A program made the position numbers and the translations under genes. A DNA stretch of 54,846 nt from CAWKDC01 sp964383495 (GTDB lineage Bacteria; Pseudomonadota; Gammaproteobacteria; JABCZS01), in assembly GCA_964383495.1 (NCBI GenBank), contig CAYLHG010000011.1:1-54846 (forward strand), in the 5' to 3' direction. How positions within the stretch are numbered: position 1 is the stretch's first letter; every line of letters begins with the position of its first letter. This document shows, in pieces, positions 25,722 to 34,404 of this stretch. The notes under the pieces were generated by a model, which did not search any database, had not been told where the DNA came from, and saw only the letters and a program-made list of their open reading frames with translations.

Positions 25722-27410
25722 ATGATGTCTGAATCTTTTCACGATCTGCTTGAACAACAGCTTACTTCCATGCCAATGTTACCTGGTGTGATTTTGCGTG
25801 GTACTGTTCTGAAAATTACCCGCGATGTGGTGATTATTGATGTGGGTTTAAAATCCGAAGGGGTAGTGCCTGTAGAGCAATTTTACAATGAAAATGGTGA
25901 GCTTGAAATTGCGGTGGGTGATACAGTCGAAGTAGCATTGGATGCGTTCGAAGATGGTTTCGGTGAAACACGTTTGTCGCGTGAAAAAGCAAAACGTGCT
26001 GAAGCGTGGTTAGAATTAGCGCGTGCGTTTGAAAACAATACACCTGTAAAAGGTATTATCAATGGCAAAGTGAAGGGCGGTTTCACAGTAGATATTGCTA
26101 CTATTCGCGCTTTCTTGCCAGGCTCATTAGTGGATGTTCGCCCTGTGCGCGATACATCTCATATTGAAGGCAAAGAATTAGAATTTAAAGTCATTAAATT
26201 GGATCCTAAGCGGAATAATGTTGTTGTTTCTCGCCGTGCTGTGATTGAATCGGAAGGCAGTGGGGATCGTCAAAGCGCATTATCAAGTTTGGAAGAAGGT
26301 CACGTAGTAAAAGGTGTGGTTAAAAACTTAACCGATTACGGTGCATTCGTAGATCTTGGTGGTGTAGATGGTTTATTGCATATTACGGATATGTCATGGG
26401 AACGCGTGAAGCATCCAAGCGAAGTGGTGGCTGTGGGCGACGAGCTTGAAGTGAAAGTATTGAAGTTTGATCGTGAACGTTCTCGCGTATCTTTAGGCTT
26501 GAAGCAATTAGGCAGTGATCCTTGGAAAGAAGTCGTGAAAACGTATCCTGTGGGTACACGCTTCAATGGGAAAGTCACGAATATCACCGATTATGGTTGC
26601 TTCGTAGCGATTGATCGCGGTGTAGAAGGGTTGGTGCATGTTTCCGAAATGGATTGGACCAACAAAAATATTCACCCCAGCAAAGTAGTACAGTTAGAGC
26701 AAGAAATTGAAGTGGTTGTATTAGATATTGACGAAGAACGTCGTCGTATTTCTTTAGGTATTAAGCAATGTGCTATGAATCCATGGGAAATGTTTGCAAC
26801 TAAGCACAATAAGAACGAGCGCGTGGTAGGTAAAATTAAATCTATCACTGACTTTGGTATCTTCATTGGTTTAGATGGCGGTATTGATGGTTTGGTTCAT
26901 CTATCCGATATTTCTTGGAATGAAACAGGCGAAGAAGCGATTCGTCGTTTCAAGAAAGGTGATGAATTAGAAGCTGTGATCTTAGCTGTAGATGCAGAGC
27001 GTGAACGTATTTCATTAGGCGTGAAGCAGTTGGCAGATGACCCTTACTCTAACTTTGTTGCAGCTCATGAAAAAGGCAGCATTGTGACAGGTACTGTGGT
27101 TGAAGTAGATGCAAAAGGTGCTTTAATCAACCTAGCTGAAAGTGTAGAAGGTTATCTCCGTGCTTCTGAAATGTCACGTGAGCGTGTGGAAGATGCGCGT
27201 ACGTTGTTCAAAGTAGGTGACGAAGTAGAAGCCAAGTTGACAGGTTACGATCGTAAGAACCGTCAAGCTACATTGTCTATTAAGGCGAAAGATACAGATG
27301 AAGAAGCGCATGCAATGCAGAAATTGCAACGTAGCAATGCTGAAGTATCGATTGGCTCTACCCTTGGCGACTTGCTGAAAGAAAAAATGGGCAAGAAAGA
27401 CGAGGAATAG
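25722..27410 (+). CDS. rpsA: 30S ribosomal protein S1
   Basis: S1 binds mRNA on the 30S subunit and helps initiate translation of structured messages. The roughly 561-residue protein has six S1 RNA-binding repeats, visible by recurring lines such as DYGAFVDLGGVDGLLHITDMSW, DYGCFVAIDRGVEGLVHVSEMDW and DFGIFIGLDGGIDGLVHLSDISW, matching the E. coli six-domain form (557). Two tandem ATGs (25722, 25725) follow GAGGGAA. It lies between cmk and ihfB as in most gammaproteobacteria. A strong hairpin at 27422 follows its stop. Confidence 0.98.
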   Translation: MMSESFHDLLEQQLTSMPMLPGVILRGTVLKITRDVVIIDVGLKSEGVVPVEQFYNENGELEIAVGDTVEVALDAFEDGFGETRLSREKAKRAEAWLELARAFENNTPVKGIINGKVKGGFTVDIATIRAFLPGSLVDVRPVRDTSHIEGKELEFKVIKLDPKRNNVVVSRRAVIESEGSGDRQSALSSLEEGHVVKGVVKNLTDYGAFVDLGGVDGLLHITDMSWERVKHPSEVVAVGDELEVKVLKFDRERSRVSLGLKQLGSDPWKEVVKTYPVGTRFNGKVTNITDYGCFVAIDRGVEGLVHVSEMDWTNKNIHPSKVVQLEQEIEVVVLDIDEERRRISLGIKQCAMNPWEMFATKHNKNERVVGKIKSITDFGIFIGLDGGIDGLVHLSDISWNETGEEAIRRFKKGDELEAVILAVDAERERISLGVKQLADDPYSNFVAAHEKGSIVTGTVVEVDAKGALINLAESVEGYLRASEMSRERVEDARTLFKVGDEVEAKLTGYDRKNRQATLSIKAKDTDEEAHAMQKLQRSNAEVSIGSTLGDLLKEKMGKKDEE

Positions 27411-27421
27411 TGTTGAGGCAA

Positions 27422-27451
27422 GCCAGCGCATGGGTTTCCCCATGCGCTGGC
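27422..27451 (+). terminator. Strong hairpin after rpsA
   Basis: A perfect 13-bp stem (GCCAGCGCATGGG with CCCATGCGCTGGC) around a TTTC loop begins 12 bases after the rpsA stop. No T run follows, so it may be a 3'-stabilising hairpin or a Rho-linked end rather than a classical intrinsic terminator. Confidence 0.6.
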
Positions 27452-27471
27452 TAATGAATGGGGAGATGATC

Positions 27472-27699
27472 ATGGGAAGTATCGTACCTAAAATAGCATC
27501 ACCGAAGAGGATTCTTGAAGAGGTTACTCTTACGCTTCACTCTCAACCTGGGCCTTCCTCTGTACCTAGCGTGAGGCATGTTGGGAAATCAGTACTTTTT
27601 CACGAATTCTCACGCTTAATTCGGGAGAGCACTGCAGTGGCCTCCACTGATGGCGGCTCGGATAGAGAGCTTTTGTGCAAGCGCACAAGGCTTAGCTAA
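27472..27699 (+). CDS. Small hypothetical protein, doubtful
   Basis: A 75-codon open frame starts at an ATG preceded by GGGGAG with six-base spacing, in the gap between rpsA and ihfB. The product (MGSIVPKIASPKRILEE at the start) has no signal peptide, membrane segment or motif I recognise; it is Ser/Arg-rich. The good ribosome site argues for it, the lack of any recognisable feature against it. If it is not real, 27452-27770 contains only the ihfB leader. Confidence 0.35.
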   Translation: MGSIVPKIASPKRILEEVTLTLHSQPGPSSVPSVRHVGKSVLFHEFSRLIRESTAVASTDGGSDRELLCKRTRLS

Positions 27700-27770
27700 G
27701 TGCAGTGATGATGTTAAATCTCTGCTAAACTACTAAAGTACCCTAGCAGGCATAATAGGAAGGAAGCCAA

Positions 27771-28094
27771 ATGACCAAATCTGAGTTGATTCAAAAAATC
27801 GCAGCCAAGCAGCCTCAGCTGGCCTATAAAGATGTCGAGCTTGCTGTGAAAGCGATGCTTGATTTTCAATCGGAGGCACTTTCTTCAGGCAAGCGAATTG
27901 AAATTCGCGGTTTTGGGAGTTTTTCTCTCCATTACCGTGAGCCTCGTGTGGCCAGGAACCCAAAAACAGGAGGCTCTGTTTCTTTGCAAGGGAAGTATGT
28001 GCCTCACTTCAAACCTGGAAAAGAACTGCGCGACCGTGTGAACGAGTCTCGGGGTAAAGTGCCTATCCAAGAGGATACCAACCAGGACGAATAA
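27771..28094 (+). CDS. ihfB: Integration host factor beta subunit
   Basis: IHF-beta forms a heterodimer with IHF-alpha that bends DNA sharply at specific sites. The 107-residue protein has the family core, including KRIEIRGFGSFSLHYREPRVARNPKTG, the beta-arm with the intercalating Pro region, and YVPHFKPGKELRDRVN. A polar tail of about 13 residues extends beyond the E. coli end. AGGAAG precedes the ATG. Located after rpsA and overlapping lapA by one base, the conserved order. Confidence 0.96.
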   Translation: MTKSELIQKIAAKQPQLAYKDVELAVKAMLDFQSEALSSGKRIEIRGFGSFSLHYREPRVARNPKTGGSVSLQGKYVPHFKPGKELRDRVNESRGKVPIQEDTNQDE

Positions 28095-28381
28095 TGCGAG
28101 TAGTTTACGTCACTGTTTTTATTATACTGGCTGCAATAATTGTTGTGTTCGCTTTGTTGAATGCACAAGGGGTTGAAGTCAATTATTTTTTAGGCAAGCG
28201 CACATTGCCGCTTTCCTTGGTATTATTAATTTCATTATTGTGTGGTTTTTTCATTGGTGTGATGGGAACATTACGATCTGTATTAACAGCACGTACCAGA
28301 GCGCGTCGCTTTAAGAAAAAAACTACCCTATTACAAAAAGAGATCGACAACTTACGGGCTATGCCCGTGAAGGATGATTGA
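28094..28381 (+). CDS. lapA: Lipopolysaccharide assembly protein A (YciS)
   Basis: A 95-residue inner-membrane protein with two hydrophobic segments (about 3-22 and 40-62) and a charged coiled-coil tail, the LapA/DUF1049 layout. LapA works with LapB to control LpxC turnover and LPS assembly. Its ATG uses the last base of the ihfB stop codon, and lapB follows within two bases, so the three are co-translated. Confidence 0.92.
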   Translation: MRVVYVTVFIILAAIIVVFALLNAQGVEVNYFLGKRTLPLSLVLLISLLCGFFIGVMGTLRSVLTARTRARRFKKKTTLLQKEIDNLRAMPVKDD

Positions 28382-28383
28382 TC

Positions 28384-29553
28384 GTGGAATGGATGCTAAT
28401 CTGGTTAGTCCCATTAGTTGCATTTACTGCCTGGTGGATTGGCCGAGCGGGGCGCGATCCAGACGCTGAGCAACATAATAAATTAACGCACAATTATTTA
28501 ACAGGATTAAATTTTCTTTTAAATGAGCAGCCCGATAAAGCAGTAGACTTATTTATTAAAATGTTACAAGTAGATAGTGAAACTGTTGAAACACACTTAG
28601 CGTTAGGCAGCTTATTTCGTCGTCGTGGAGAAGTCGATAAAGCAATTCGCATACATCAAAATTTAATTGCACGGCCTAATTTAAGCCAACGTCATCGTAT
28701 GCATTCATTATTTGAATTGGGGACAGATTACATGCGCGCGGGTGTATTAGATCGTGCGGAGTCATTATTTTTAGAATTAGTGAAATTAAATTACTATGTC
28801 CCTGAAAGTTTGCGAAATTTATTGCAAATTTATGAAAAAGAAGGGGATTACGAAAAGGCGATTGATATTGCACACAAATATCAATTATTCTGCAGTACGC
28901 CAATGACATTTACTATTTCACATTATTATTGTGAACTAGCAGAGCAAGCGTTAAAAAATAATCAACCTGATATTTGCCAACGGTATATTAAACAAGCTTT
29001 GGCTATTGAGTCTCGTTCTGTGCGTGCACAAATTTTGCAAGGTCAGCAAATGATGGTTCAAAAAGAATATCAACAAGCGATCCGTTGCTTTATGAAGATA
29101 AGCCACCGTATGCCAGAATATGTGAGTGAAATTGTAGCCCCTTTAGCCGAGTGTTTTGAGATCACCAATGATTTTGAATCCTTCAAAATTTTTATTAAAA
29201 CATGTTTTCAAGATCAGCAAGGGATGGCATTGCTGCGCACTTTGCCTTCACAATATTATGGATTGCTAGACAATGTAGTTAATTTTGAAGAAATTATGGC
29301 ACAATTACAAATGCGACCCTCTATACGGGCATTGCAAGTAGTATTATCTATTCGGCTGCAGCAAAAAACAGACTCCAATCGAGAAGATTTGCAATTATTG
29401 TTGCGCGCGTTACATCCTTTGTTGAATAAAGAAACACCGTATGTATGCTCGCATTGTGGTTACGCAGTGACGAAAATGTATTGGCATTGTCCAAGCTGTT
29501 ATCACTGGGGTACGATTAGGCCTTACGGGCAGGGGATCCAAGGGATCCACTAA
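28384..29553 (+). CDS. lapB: Lipopolysaccharide assembly protein B (YciM)
   Basis: LapB is an inner-membrane TPR protein that directs FtsH to degrade LpxC and so balances LPS synthesis. The protein of about 389 residues has one N-terminal membrane helix (LIWLVPLVAFTAWWIGR), then multiple TPR repeats (e.g. GEVDKAIRIHQNLI, GVLDRAESLFLELV, EGDYEKAIDIAHKY), and a C-terminal rubredoxin-like zinc/iron site (CSHCGY and CPSC). GTG 28384 is chosen because AAGG lies ten bases before it; a TTG at 28378 overlapping the lapA stop is the alternative. Confidence 0.95.
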   Translation: MEWMLIWLVPLVAFTAWWIGRAGRDPDAEQHNKLTHNYLTGLNFLLNEQPDKAVDLFIKMLQVDSETVETHLALGSLFRRRGEVDKAIRIHQNLIARPNLSQRHRMHSLFELGTDYMRAGVLDRAESLFLELVKLNYYVPESLRNLLQIYEKEGDYEKAIDIAHKYQLFCSTPMTFTISHYYCELAEQALKNNQPDICQRYIKQALAIESRSVRAQILQGQQMMVQKEYQQAIRCFMKISHRMPEYVSEIVAPLAECFEITNDFESFKIFIKTCFQDQQGMALLRTLPSQYYGLLDNVVNFEEIMAQLQMRPSIRALQVVLSIRLQQKTDSNREDLQLLLRALHPLLNKETPYVCSHCGYAVTKMYWHCPSCYHWGTIRPYGQGIQGIH

Positions 29554-29558
29554 TATGT

Positions 29559-29597
29559 AGTAATTGGAATCTTATGTCACATCAGATTTCAATTACT
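29559..29597. terminator. Bidirectional hairpin between lapB and proS
   Basis: Two 14-base arms (AGTAATTGGAATCT and AGATTTCAATTACT, pairing with one G-U) enclose an 11-base loop in the gap between the convergent lapB and proS genes. No long T run is present, so termination strength is uncertain. Confidence 0.5.
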
Positions 29598-29601
29598 ATA
29601 A

Positions 29602-31095
29602 TTAATATGCCTTCGCAAATATCACTTGTCGGCTTGTTTTCTTTCCTGTGAAAATGCAAACACCTTCACCTGTGGCATGAAATGGAATGCACCGAGAACT
29701 TGCCTTCAACGGTTTGATAATGTCCAGATAATTTGCAGATTCATCACAGAAACATTGTACGAACCCAGGCGCATCTTCTGGTTCAAAATATTTTTTGAAT
29801 GCTTCCAGTGTTTCTGTTTTAAATGTATTTTCAGATAAAAATGCTTTTGCGCGTGCGAATAAATTTGATTGAATTTCATCCAAAATATAAGTTGCTTTTG
29901 CGATAAATTCAGCCCGAGCATAAGATTGCTTATTTTTAATAGGTTCATCACGCCGTGCTACAAAAACAGCATCGTTTTCAATATCTCTGGGCCCAATCTC
30001 CAAACGAAGTGGAATGCCTTTTTTCACATAATCCCAAGATTTTTCTGCACCATTCATGTCTCGATTATCAACTAAAATACGTAACGCTTCACCATGATAA
30101 GATTGCGTACGCAAACCCGCTGCAACCGATTCACAATAAGTTAATACCTCAGTCTTTTGTGCCTCATTCCGAATAATAGGGATAATCACAATATGTTGAG
30201 GCGCTAAACGCGGAGGGCACACCAAACCATCGTCATCACTGTGAACCATGATCAGCCCACCAATAATGCGTGTGGATAAACCCCATGATGTTGTTTGTGC
30301 ATGCTGTAATACACCTGCTTGATCAGAAAATTGTATGCCAAATGTTTTTGAAAAAGTTTGCCCTAGAAAATGTGAAGTGCCCGACTGTAACGCTTTTTTA
30401 TCTTGCATCATTGCTTCAATGGTGTAAGTGTTAACTGCGCCAGGGAAACGTTCCTCCGCTGTTTTTTCCCCTTTTATCACGGGAATGGCAGCAATATCTT
30501 GTGCAAAATCAGCATAGACATCCAGCATTTGCAATGTTTCTGCCATTGCTTCTTCTTGTGTAGCGTGCGCAGTGTGGCCTTCTTGCCATAAAAATTCGGA
30601 TGTACGCAAAAATAATCGTGTGCGCATTTCCCAACGCATCACATTTGCCCATTGATTAATTTTTAATGGTAAATCACGGTACGATTGAACCCAACGAGAA
30701 AATGCTTGGCCGATAATAGTTTCACTGGTAGGGCGAATAATATAAGGCTCTTCAAGTTCCCCCGCGGGCACTAAAGTGCCTTCTGCATTAGCCTCTAAGC
30801 GAGAGTGCGTTACTACGGCACATTCTTTTGCAAAGCCGTCAATATGTTCTGCTTCTTTGGCAATAAAACTTATTGGAATTAATAGTGGAAAATAAGCATT
30901 CACATGCCCTGTGGCTTTAAAACTTTTATCTAAATAGTGTTGAATGTTTTCCCAGATCGCATAACCCCAAGGTTTGATGATCATGCACCCTCGTACATCA
31001 GGTGCATTTTCGGCCAAATCGGCAGATTTAATGACTGCTTGGTACCATTCAGGATAGTTTTCACTGCGTGTGGGGGAAATAGCGGTTTTTGACAT
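29602..31095 (-). CDS. proS: Prolyl-tRNA synthetase, archaeal/eukaryote type
   Basis: Charges tRNA-Pro. The 497-residue protein is the short class II form typical of archaea, eukaryotes and scattered bacteria. It shows VRGCMIIKPWGYAIWENIQ, HIDGFAKECAVVTH, RPTSETIIGQAFSRW and WEMRTRLFLRTSEFLWQEGHTAH, with C-terminal extension ending FAKAY. The bacterial form usual in gammaproteobacteria is about 570 residues with an inserted editing domain between motifs 2 and 3; that domain is absent here. It is followed on the same strand by nothing (lapB converges), and the symporter gene lies 16 bases upstream. Transfer from another lineage is likely but not proven. Confidence 0.96.
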   Translation of the reverse strand: MSKTAISPTRSENYPEWYQAVIKSADLAENAPDVRGCMIIKPWGYAIWENIQHYLDKSFKATGHVNAYFPLLIPISFIAKEAEHIDGFAKECAVVTHSRLEANAEGTLVPAGELEEPYIIRPTSETIIGQAFSRWVQSYRDLPLKINQWANVMRWEMRTRLFLRTSEFLWQEGHTAHATQEEAMAETLQMLDVYADFAQDIAAIPVIKGEKTAEERFPGAVNTYTIEAMMQDKKALQSGTSHFLGQTFSKTFGIQFSDQAGVLQHAQTTSWGLSTRIIGGLIMVHSDDDGLVCPPRLAPQHIVIIPIIRNEAQKTEVLTYCESVAAGLRTQSYHGEALRILVDNRDMNGAEKSWDYVKKGIPLRLEIGPRDIENDAVFVARRDEPIKNKQSYARAEFIAKATYILDEIQSNLFARAKAFLSENTFKTETLEAFKKYFEPEDAPGFVQCFCDESANYLDIIKPLKASSRCIPFHATGEGVCIFTGKKTSRQVIFAKAY

Positions 31096-31111
31096 ATTAG
31101 CCTCAAAAGAA

Positions 31112-32377
31112 TCATTCTCTCATATATTCAGAAGCATCCCATTGCTTTTCACTTTTTGCAATAACCACAGCAGTCATCGCATCTCCTGTAATGTTCACTG
31201 CTGTAGTGACCATTTCAATAATGCGATCAACGCCTGCAATTAAAGCGATAGCTTCAATCGGGAGCCCAGCGCCACTTAACACGATAGACATGACAACAAT
31301 GCCAGCCATGGGAACACCTGCAGCGCCGATAGAGGCTAGCGTAGATGTAATAATGATCATAGCGTATTGCCAGAGCGTTAAGTCTACGCCAAAAATATGG
31401 GCGACAAACAGTGCAGCAACACCTAAATATACAGATAGCCCATTCATGTTAATCGTTGCGCCTAAGGGGACTACAAATTCTGCAATTGCAGGTGCTACAC
31501 CTAATTTCCGTTGCGTGGTTTCTAATGTGAGTGGCAATGTTGCAGCGCTAGAACCTGTAGAAAAAGCAAAGGACATGGGAGCAAGCATTTTCTTAAAGAA
31601 AGGTAACGGTGCAATGCGATTGTAAACAAAAATGAGTGTGTAAACACCCATTAAAACCACAAAGCAACCTAGATAAATAGTGATCACGAGTAAAGATAAT
31701 TCTTTTAGAATATTTAACCCAACTGTCCCTACAACTTGTGCTATCAAAGCGAATACACCGATAGGCGCAAATTGCAATACAAAATCAGTGGCTTTGAACA
31801 TGATTAGCATGGCAGATTGAAAAAAATCACCCACAGGTCGTGCTGCAGGCCCAATTTTCACAATCGCCAACCCTAAAACAAATCCAAATACAATACAAGG
31901 TAAGATATCTCCATGTGCAAAAGCCGCTACTATGTTTGCAGGGACAATTGTGGCAATAGTATCTGCGAGCGTCACATCCTTATTTTGGGCAATTAAATCT
32001 GCCGCGATAGGGTTACGGCTCAAGCTTTGTTGTACTAGCTCAGCAGGAAGCCCTGTGCCGGGTTGTAATAACTCTGCAAACCCTATTCCAATACACGTGG
32101 CAATCGCCATCGTCACTACATACATGGTCAGCGTTTTGATTGTCACACGTCCCATGGCTTTCATGTCGCTGATGGCCATCACACTGCACACGATAGAAGT
32201 AAAAACAACTGGAATCACAATCATGTTAATGGCGTTGATAAACAACCGGCCTATGGGTGCAAGCCAGGTTGCTTTTTCCCCAAGTACAAAACCGGTGATA
32301 GATCCTAGTATCAACGCCAAAAGGATTTTATGCCAAAGTTGAAAACGAGGCAGAGCGATAGCAGCAGATGTCTGCAT
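31112..32377 (-). CDS. Dicarboxylate/amino acid:cation symporter (DAACS family)
   Basis: The 421-residue inner-membrane protein has eight or so helices and the family blocks GSSAATLPLTLETTQ (the serine-rich re-entrant loop), ATINMNGLSVYLG and AAGVPMAGIVVMS, as in glutamate/aspartate or dicarboxylate carriers such as GltP and DctA. These proteins import glutamate, aspartate or C4-dicarboxylates with sodium or protons. Malic enzyme and aconitase elsewhere in the window would fit growth on such carbon sources, but that is inference. The specific substrate cannot be told from the residues I can judge. It is upstream of proS on the same strand, spaced 16 bases. Confidence 0.93.
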   Translation of the reverse strand: MQTSAAIALPRFQLWHKILLALILGSITGFVLGEKATWLAPIGRLFINAINMIVIPVVFTSIVCSVMAISDMKAMGRVTIKTLTMYVVTMAIATCIGIGFAELLQPGTGLPAELVQQSLSRNPIAADLIAQNKDVTLADTIATIVPANIVAAFAHGDILPCIVFGFVLGLAIVKIGPAARPVGDFFQSAMLIMFKATDFVLQFAPIGVFALIAQVVGTVGLNILKELSLLVITIYLGCFVVLMGVYTLIFVYNRIAPLPFFKKMLAPMSFAFSTGSSAATLPLTLETTQRKLGVAPAIAEFVVPLGATINMNGLSVYLGVAALFVAHIFGVDLTLWQYAMIIITSTLASIGAAGVPMAGIVVMSIVLSGAGLPIEAIALIAGVDRIIEMVTTAVNITGDAMTAVVIAKSEKQWDASEYMRE

Positions 32378-32566
32378 TGAAATTCCTTCAATATCAAAAG
32401 ATTAGGTTATATTTCTCAATCATGAGGATAGGCTATTTTACCGTTCTTTCAACGTGGTGTAAAGATCGGAGGACGGATCGTTCTGCGCTATATCATCTAT
32501 TTATGTAAAGAATAGGACTTGATACCCGCTTCCTTTATAAAGGACTTTGTTGCACCATTCTTCGCA

Positions 32567-32584
32567 GGGCGCATATTATGCGCC
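32567..32584. repeat. Second copy of the GGCGCATAATATGCGCCC palindrome
   Basis: The minus strand reads GGCGCATAATATGCGCCC, identical over 18 bases to 3087-3104. It lies 20 bases after the stop of the gene ending at 32605, so in both places the element sits shortly 3' of a gene and in the same orientation to it. No T run follows. The rest of 32378-32604 holds the symporter leader and no supportable gene. Confidence 0.6.
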
Positions 32585-32604
32585 ACGAGAGGTGAATGTC
32601 TCCG

Positions 32605-34326
32605 TCATCCCTGTTTATTAGAAAAGTCTATCGATGCTGGAGGTAGCGGTGAAGCTGCTTCAGATCCATTTTTCTGAGGGTCATCTTGGCTCCCCGTGCT
32701 GTCTTTGCGGTGGGGTGCGCTTTTTGCGCTGCTGAGAATCAGTACAGAATTAACAGGTGAAAAAGATCTTGAGAGTGGAGGATGTTTTGAGGAAGATGAG
32801 GAGGAAGTAGATAAGGCAGACTCTGCTGAAGATGAGCGTGACATAGTAGCAGAAGAACTTTCTACAGGTTCTGACGGATCTTGGTTGCGTGAACTAGAAG
32901 ATGATAATGGTTTTTTAGATGGGGCATTTGCGAATTGTTTTGATGCCAACGATGCTGCCGTTAATGGAAGACCAATCACCACATCTCGGTTCCCGTTACC
33001 CACGATGATTTGATCAGCTTGTTGCACAGATACATTGTGGTTATCATTACCTACTGTAATATGGTGGGTAGGATTGTTGAATAATGCAAATAAATCTTCG
33101 GCACCTGGACTGGAGAAATAGCGGCGAGTATTTACAAAGGCTACCATCGCTGTTCTTGCGGCTTTTTCGTCACCTGCTGCGCTGAATGATCTCACTGCAT
33201 CTTTCACCATGTCCGCAATAGTAGTTAAAGCGGCTGATCTTGCCTCTTCATCTTGCTGAGCAGAGGGAGTATACGTTACTGTTTTTTGTCTTTCTCTTTT
33301 TTCAGGGTTGACATATTTTTCTAAAGGATCCAATAGAACAGGAATTTTATGCTTATGTTGGAAGATTCGAGACATGGAAAAGAGTGCGTCATGGTGATAT
33401 GAATGCAATGCACCTATATATATCATGCCTTCTTTATTGGAGAAAGGAGTAATCATCGTGAGTGCCTTTTCAAGATGATAACATATCATAGAAGTAAAAA
33501 TATGAGCTACTATTTCTGTAGCGTTATTTGGGCTTTGAGCTTCATACTCCTTATAATATTGATGTAACGTTGCATTGCCAATATCTGATAAATTTCCCAA
33601 GGTCAATTGCCCTTTGACCCCCGTTGATTCTTTTTTCGCGAGTGAAAGTAAATGAATAGATTTTAATAATACACATTGTATCGGGTCTAATAATTCAGCT
33701 TCTTTGAGTGGAGCGGTTTGGCTCATCATATGCGTTATGATAAGCTTTTTAATTTCTTCTCCGCCTGATGATAATAATGGGACAGATTTATTTGGATTAT
33801 ATTGTTGAATAAATAATTTTGTTAAATTGATTTTAAATTCATCTATTGTTTTTCTTATTTCATCAGTAAAATATAATCTCCATGGTTTAAATATCAATGT
33901 AATGCGAGATTGGAATTTCTCTATTCTTACTTCTTTATAATGGGCGCATTCTTTTAGGCTGTCAACAGGAAGCCCAAGTGTTCTTTCCCAATCATGAATA
34001 TAAGTTTGAACTGCTTGCATTTTCTGAGCTTCATCTAAATGAGCAACAGTATGGCCATGTCTAACAGTCAGCTCTACTGGGAACAAAACAGGTAAAACAG
34101 GAATGGAATGTTGTGTTGGCAACACATGAAGTGCTAAAAGAACACTGCATACATCATTAAACTTATTAAAAAAGTTTTTTGGATCTGACGGTGAATAACA
34201 ACTGATAGTAAGTAAGAATTTTTCTGGGGATAATGTACGATCAACCAGCTCTTTAAATATGGCCCGATGGGAACCTAGTCCACGTTCTTGTAGTAGCGCA
34301 TCTAAAGTTTGTTCGGAAATTGCCAT
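32605..34326 (-). CDS. Large unrecognised protein, paralogue 1 of a tandem pair
   Basis: I do not recognise this 573-residue protein. The N-terminal 340 residues are a mixed alpha/beta globular region. After it come a conserved-looking beta stretch at about 415-450 (HHITVGNDNHNVSVQQADQI, VGNGNRDVVIG) and a Ser/Pro-rich low-complexity tail of about 110 residues. Its N-terminal region is a distant relative of the next gene's: FPVELTVRHGHTV then EAQKMQAVQTYIHDW matches IPCDLTFEYGLPN then EEKKATVREYLKVI. A later block also matches: NATLHQYY with CYHLEKALTMITPFSNKEG. No signal peptide. Disordered tails and paralogy fit secreted effectors, but no secretion signal was verified. Confidence 0.8.
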   Translation of the reverse strand: MAISEQTLDALLQERGLGSHRAIFKELVDRTLSPEKFLLTISCYSPSDPKNFFNKFNDVCSVLLALHVLPTQHSIPVLPVLFPVELTVRHGHTVAHLDEAQKMQAVQTYIHDWERTLGLPVDSLKECAHYKEVRIEKFQSRITLIFKPWRLYFTDEIRKTIDEFKINLTKLFIQQYNPNKSVPLLSSGGEEIKKLIITHMMSQTAPLKEAELLDPIQCVLLKSIHLLSLAKKESTGVKGQLTLGNLSDIGNATLHQYYKEYEAQSPNNATEIVAHIFTSMICYHLEKALTMITPFSNKEGMIYIGALHSYHHDALFSMSRIFQHKHKIPVLLDPLEKYVNPEKRERQKTVTYTPSAQQDEEARSAALTTIADMVKDAVRSFSAAGDEKAARTAMVAFVNTRRYFSSPGAEDLFALFNNPTHHITVGNDNHNVSVQQADQIIVGNGNRDVVIGLPLTAASLASKQFANAPSKKPLSSSSSRNQDPSEPVESSSATMSRSSSAESALSTSSSSSSKHPPLSRSFSPVNSVLILSSAKSAPHRKDSTGSQDDPQKNGSEAASPLPPASIDFSNKQG

Positions 34327-34404
34327 GATATCCTCCTTATGTTAAACCGAAATGGTACCATGTTTGTTAAAAAATTTCTTTATTATTGTAGTAGCGATAA
34401 GACT

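Noticed and set aside
32696..33013. Acidic plus-strand frame opposite the tail of the gene at 32605
   Set aside because: Acidic composition is the complement of the Ser-rich low-complexity tail.
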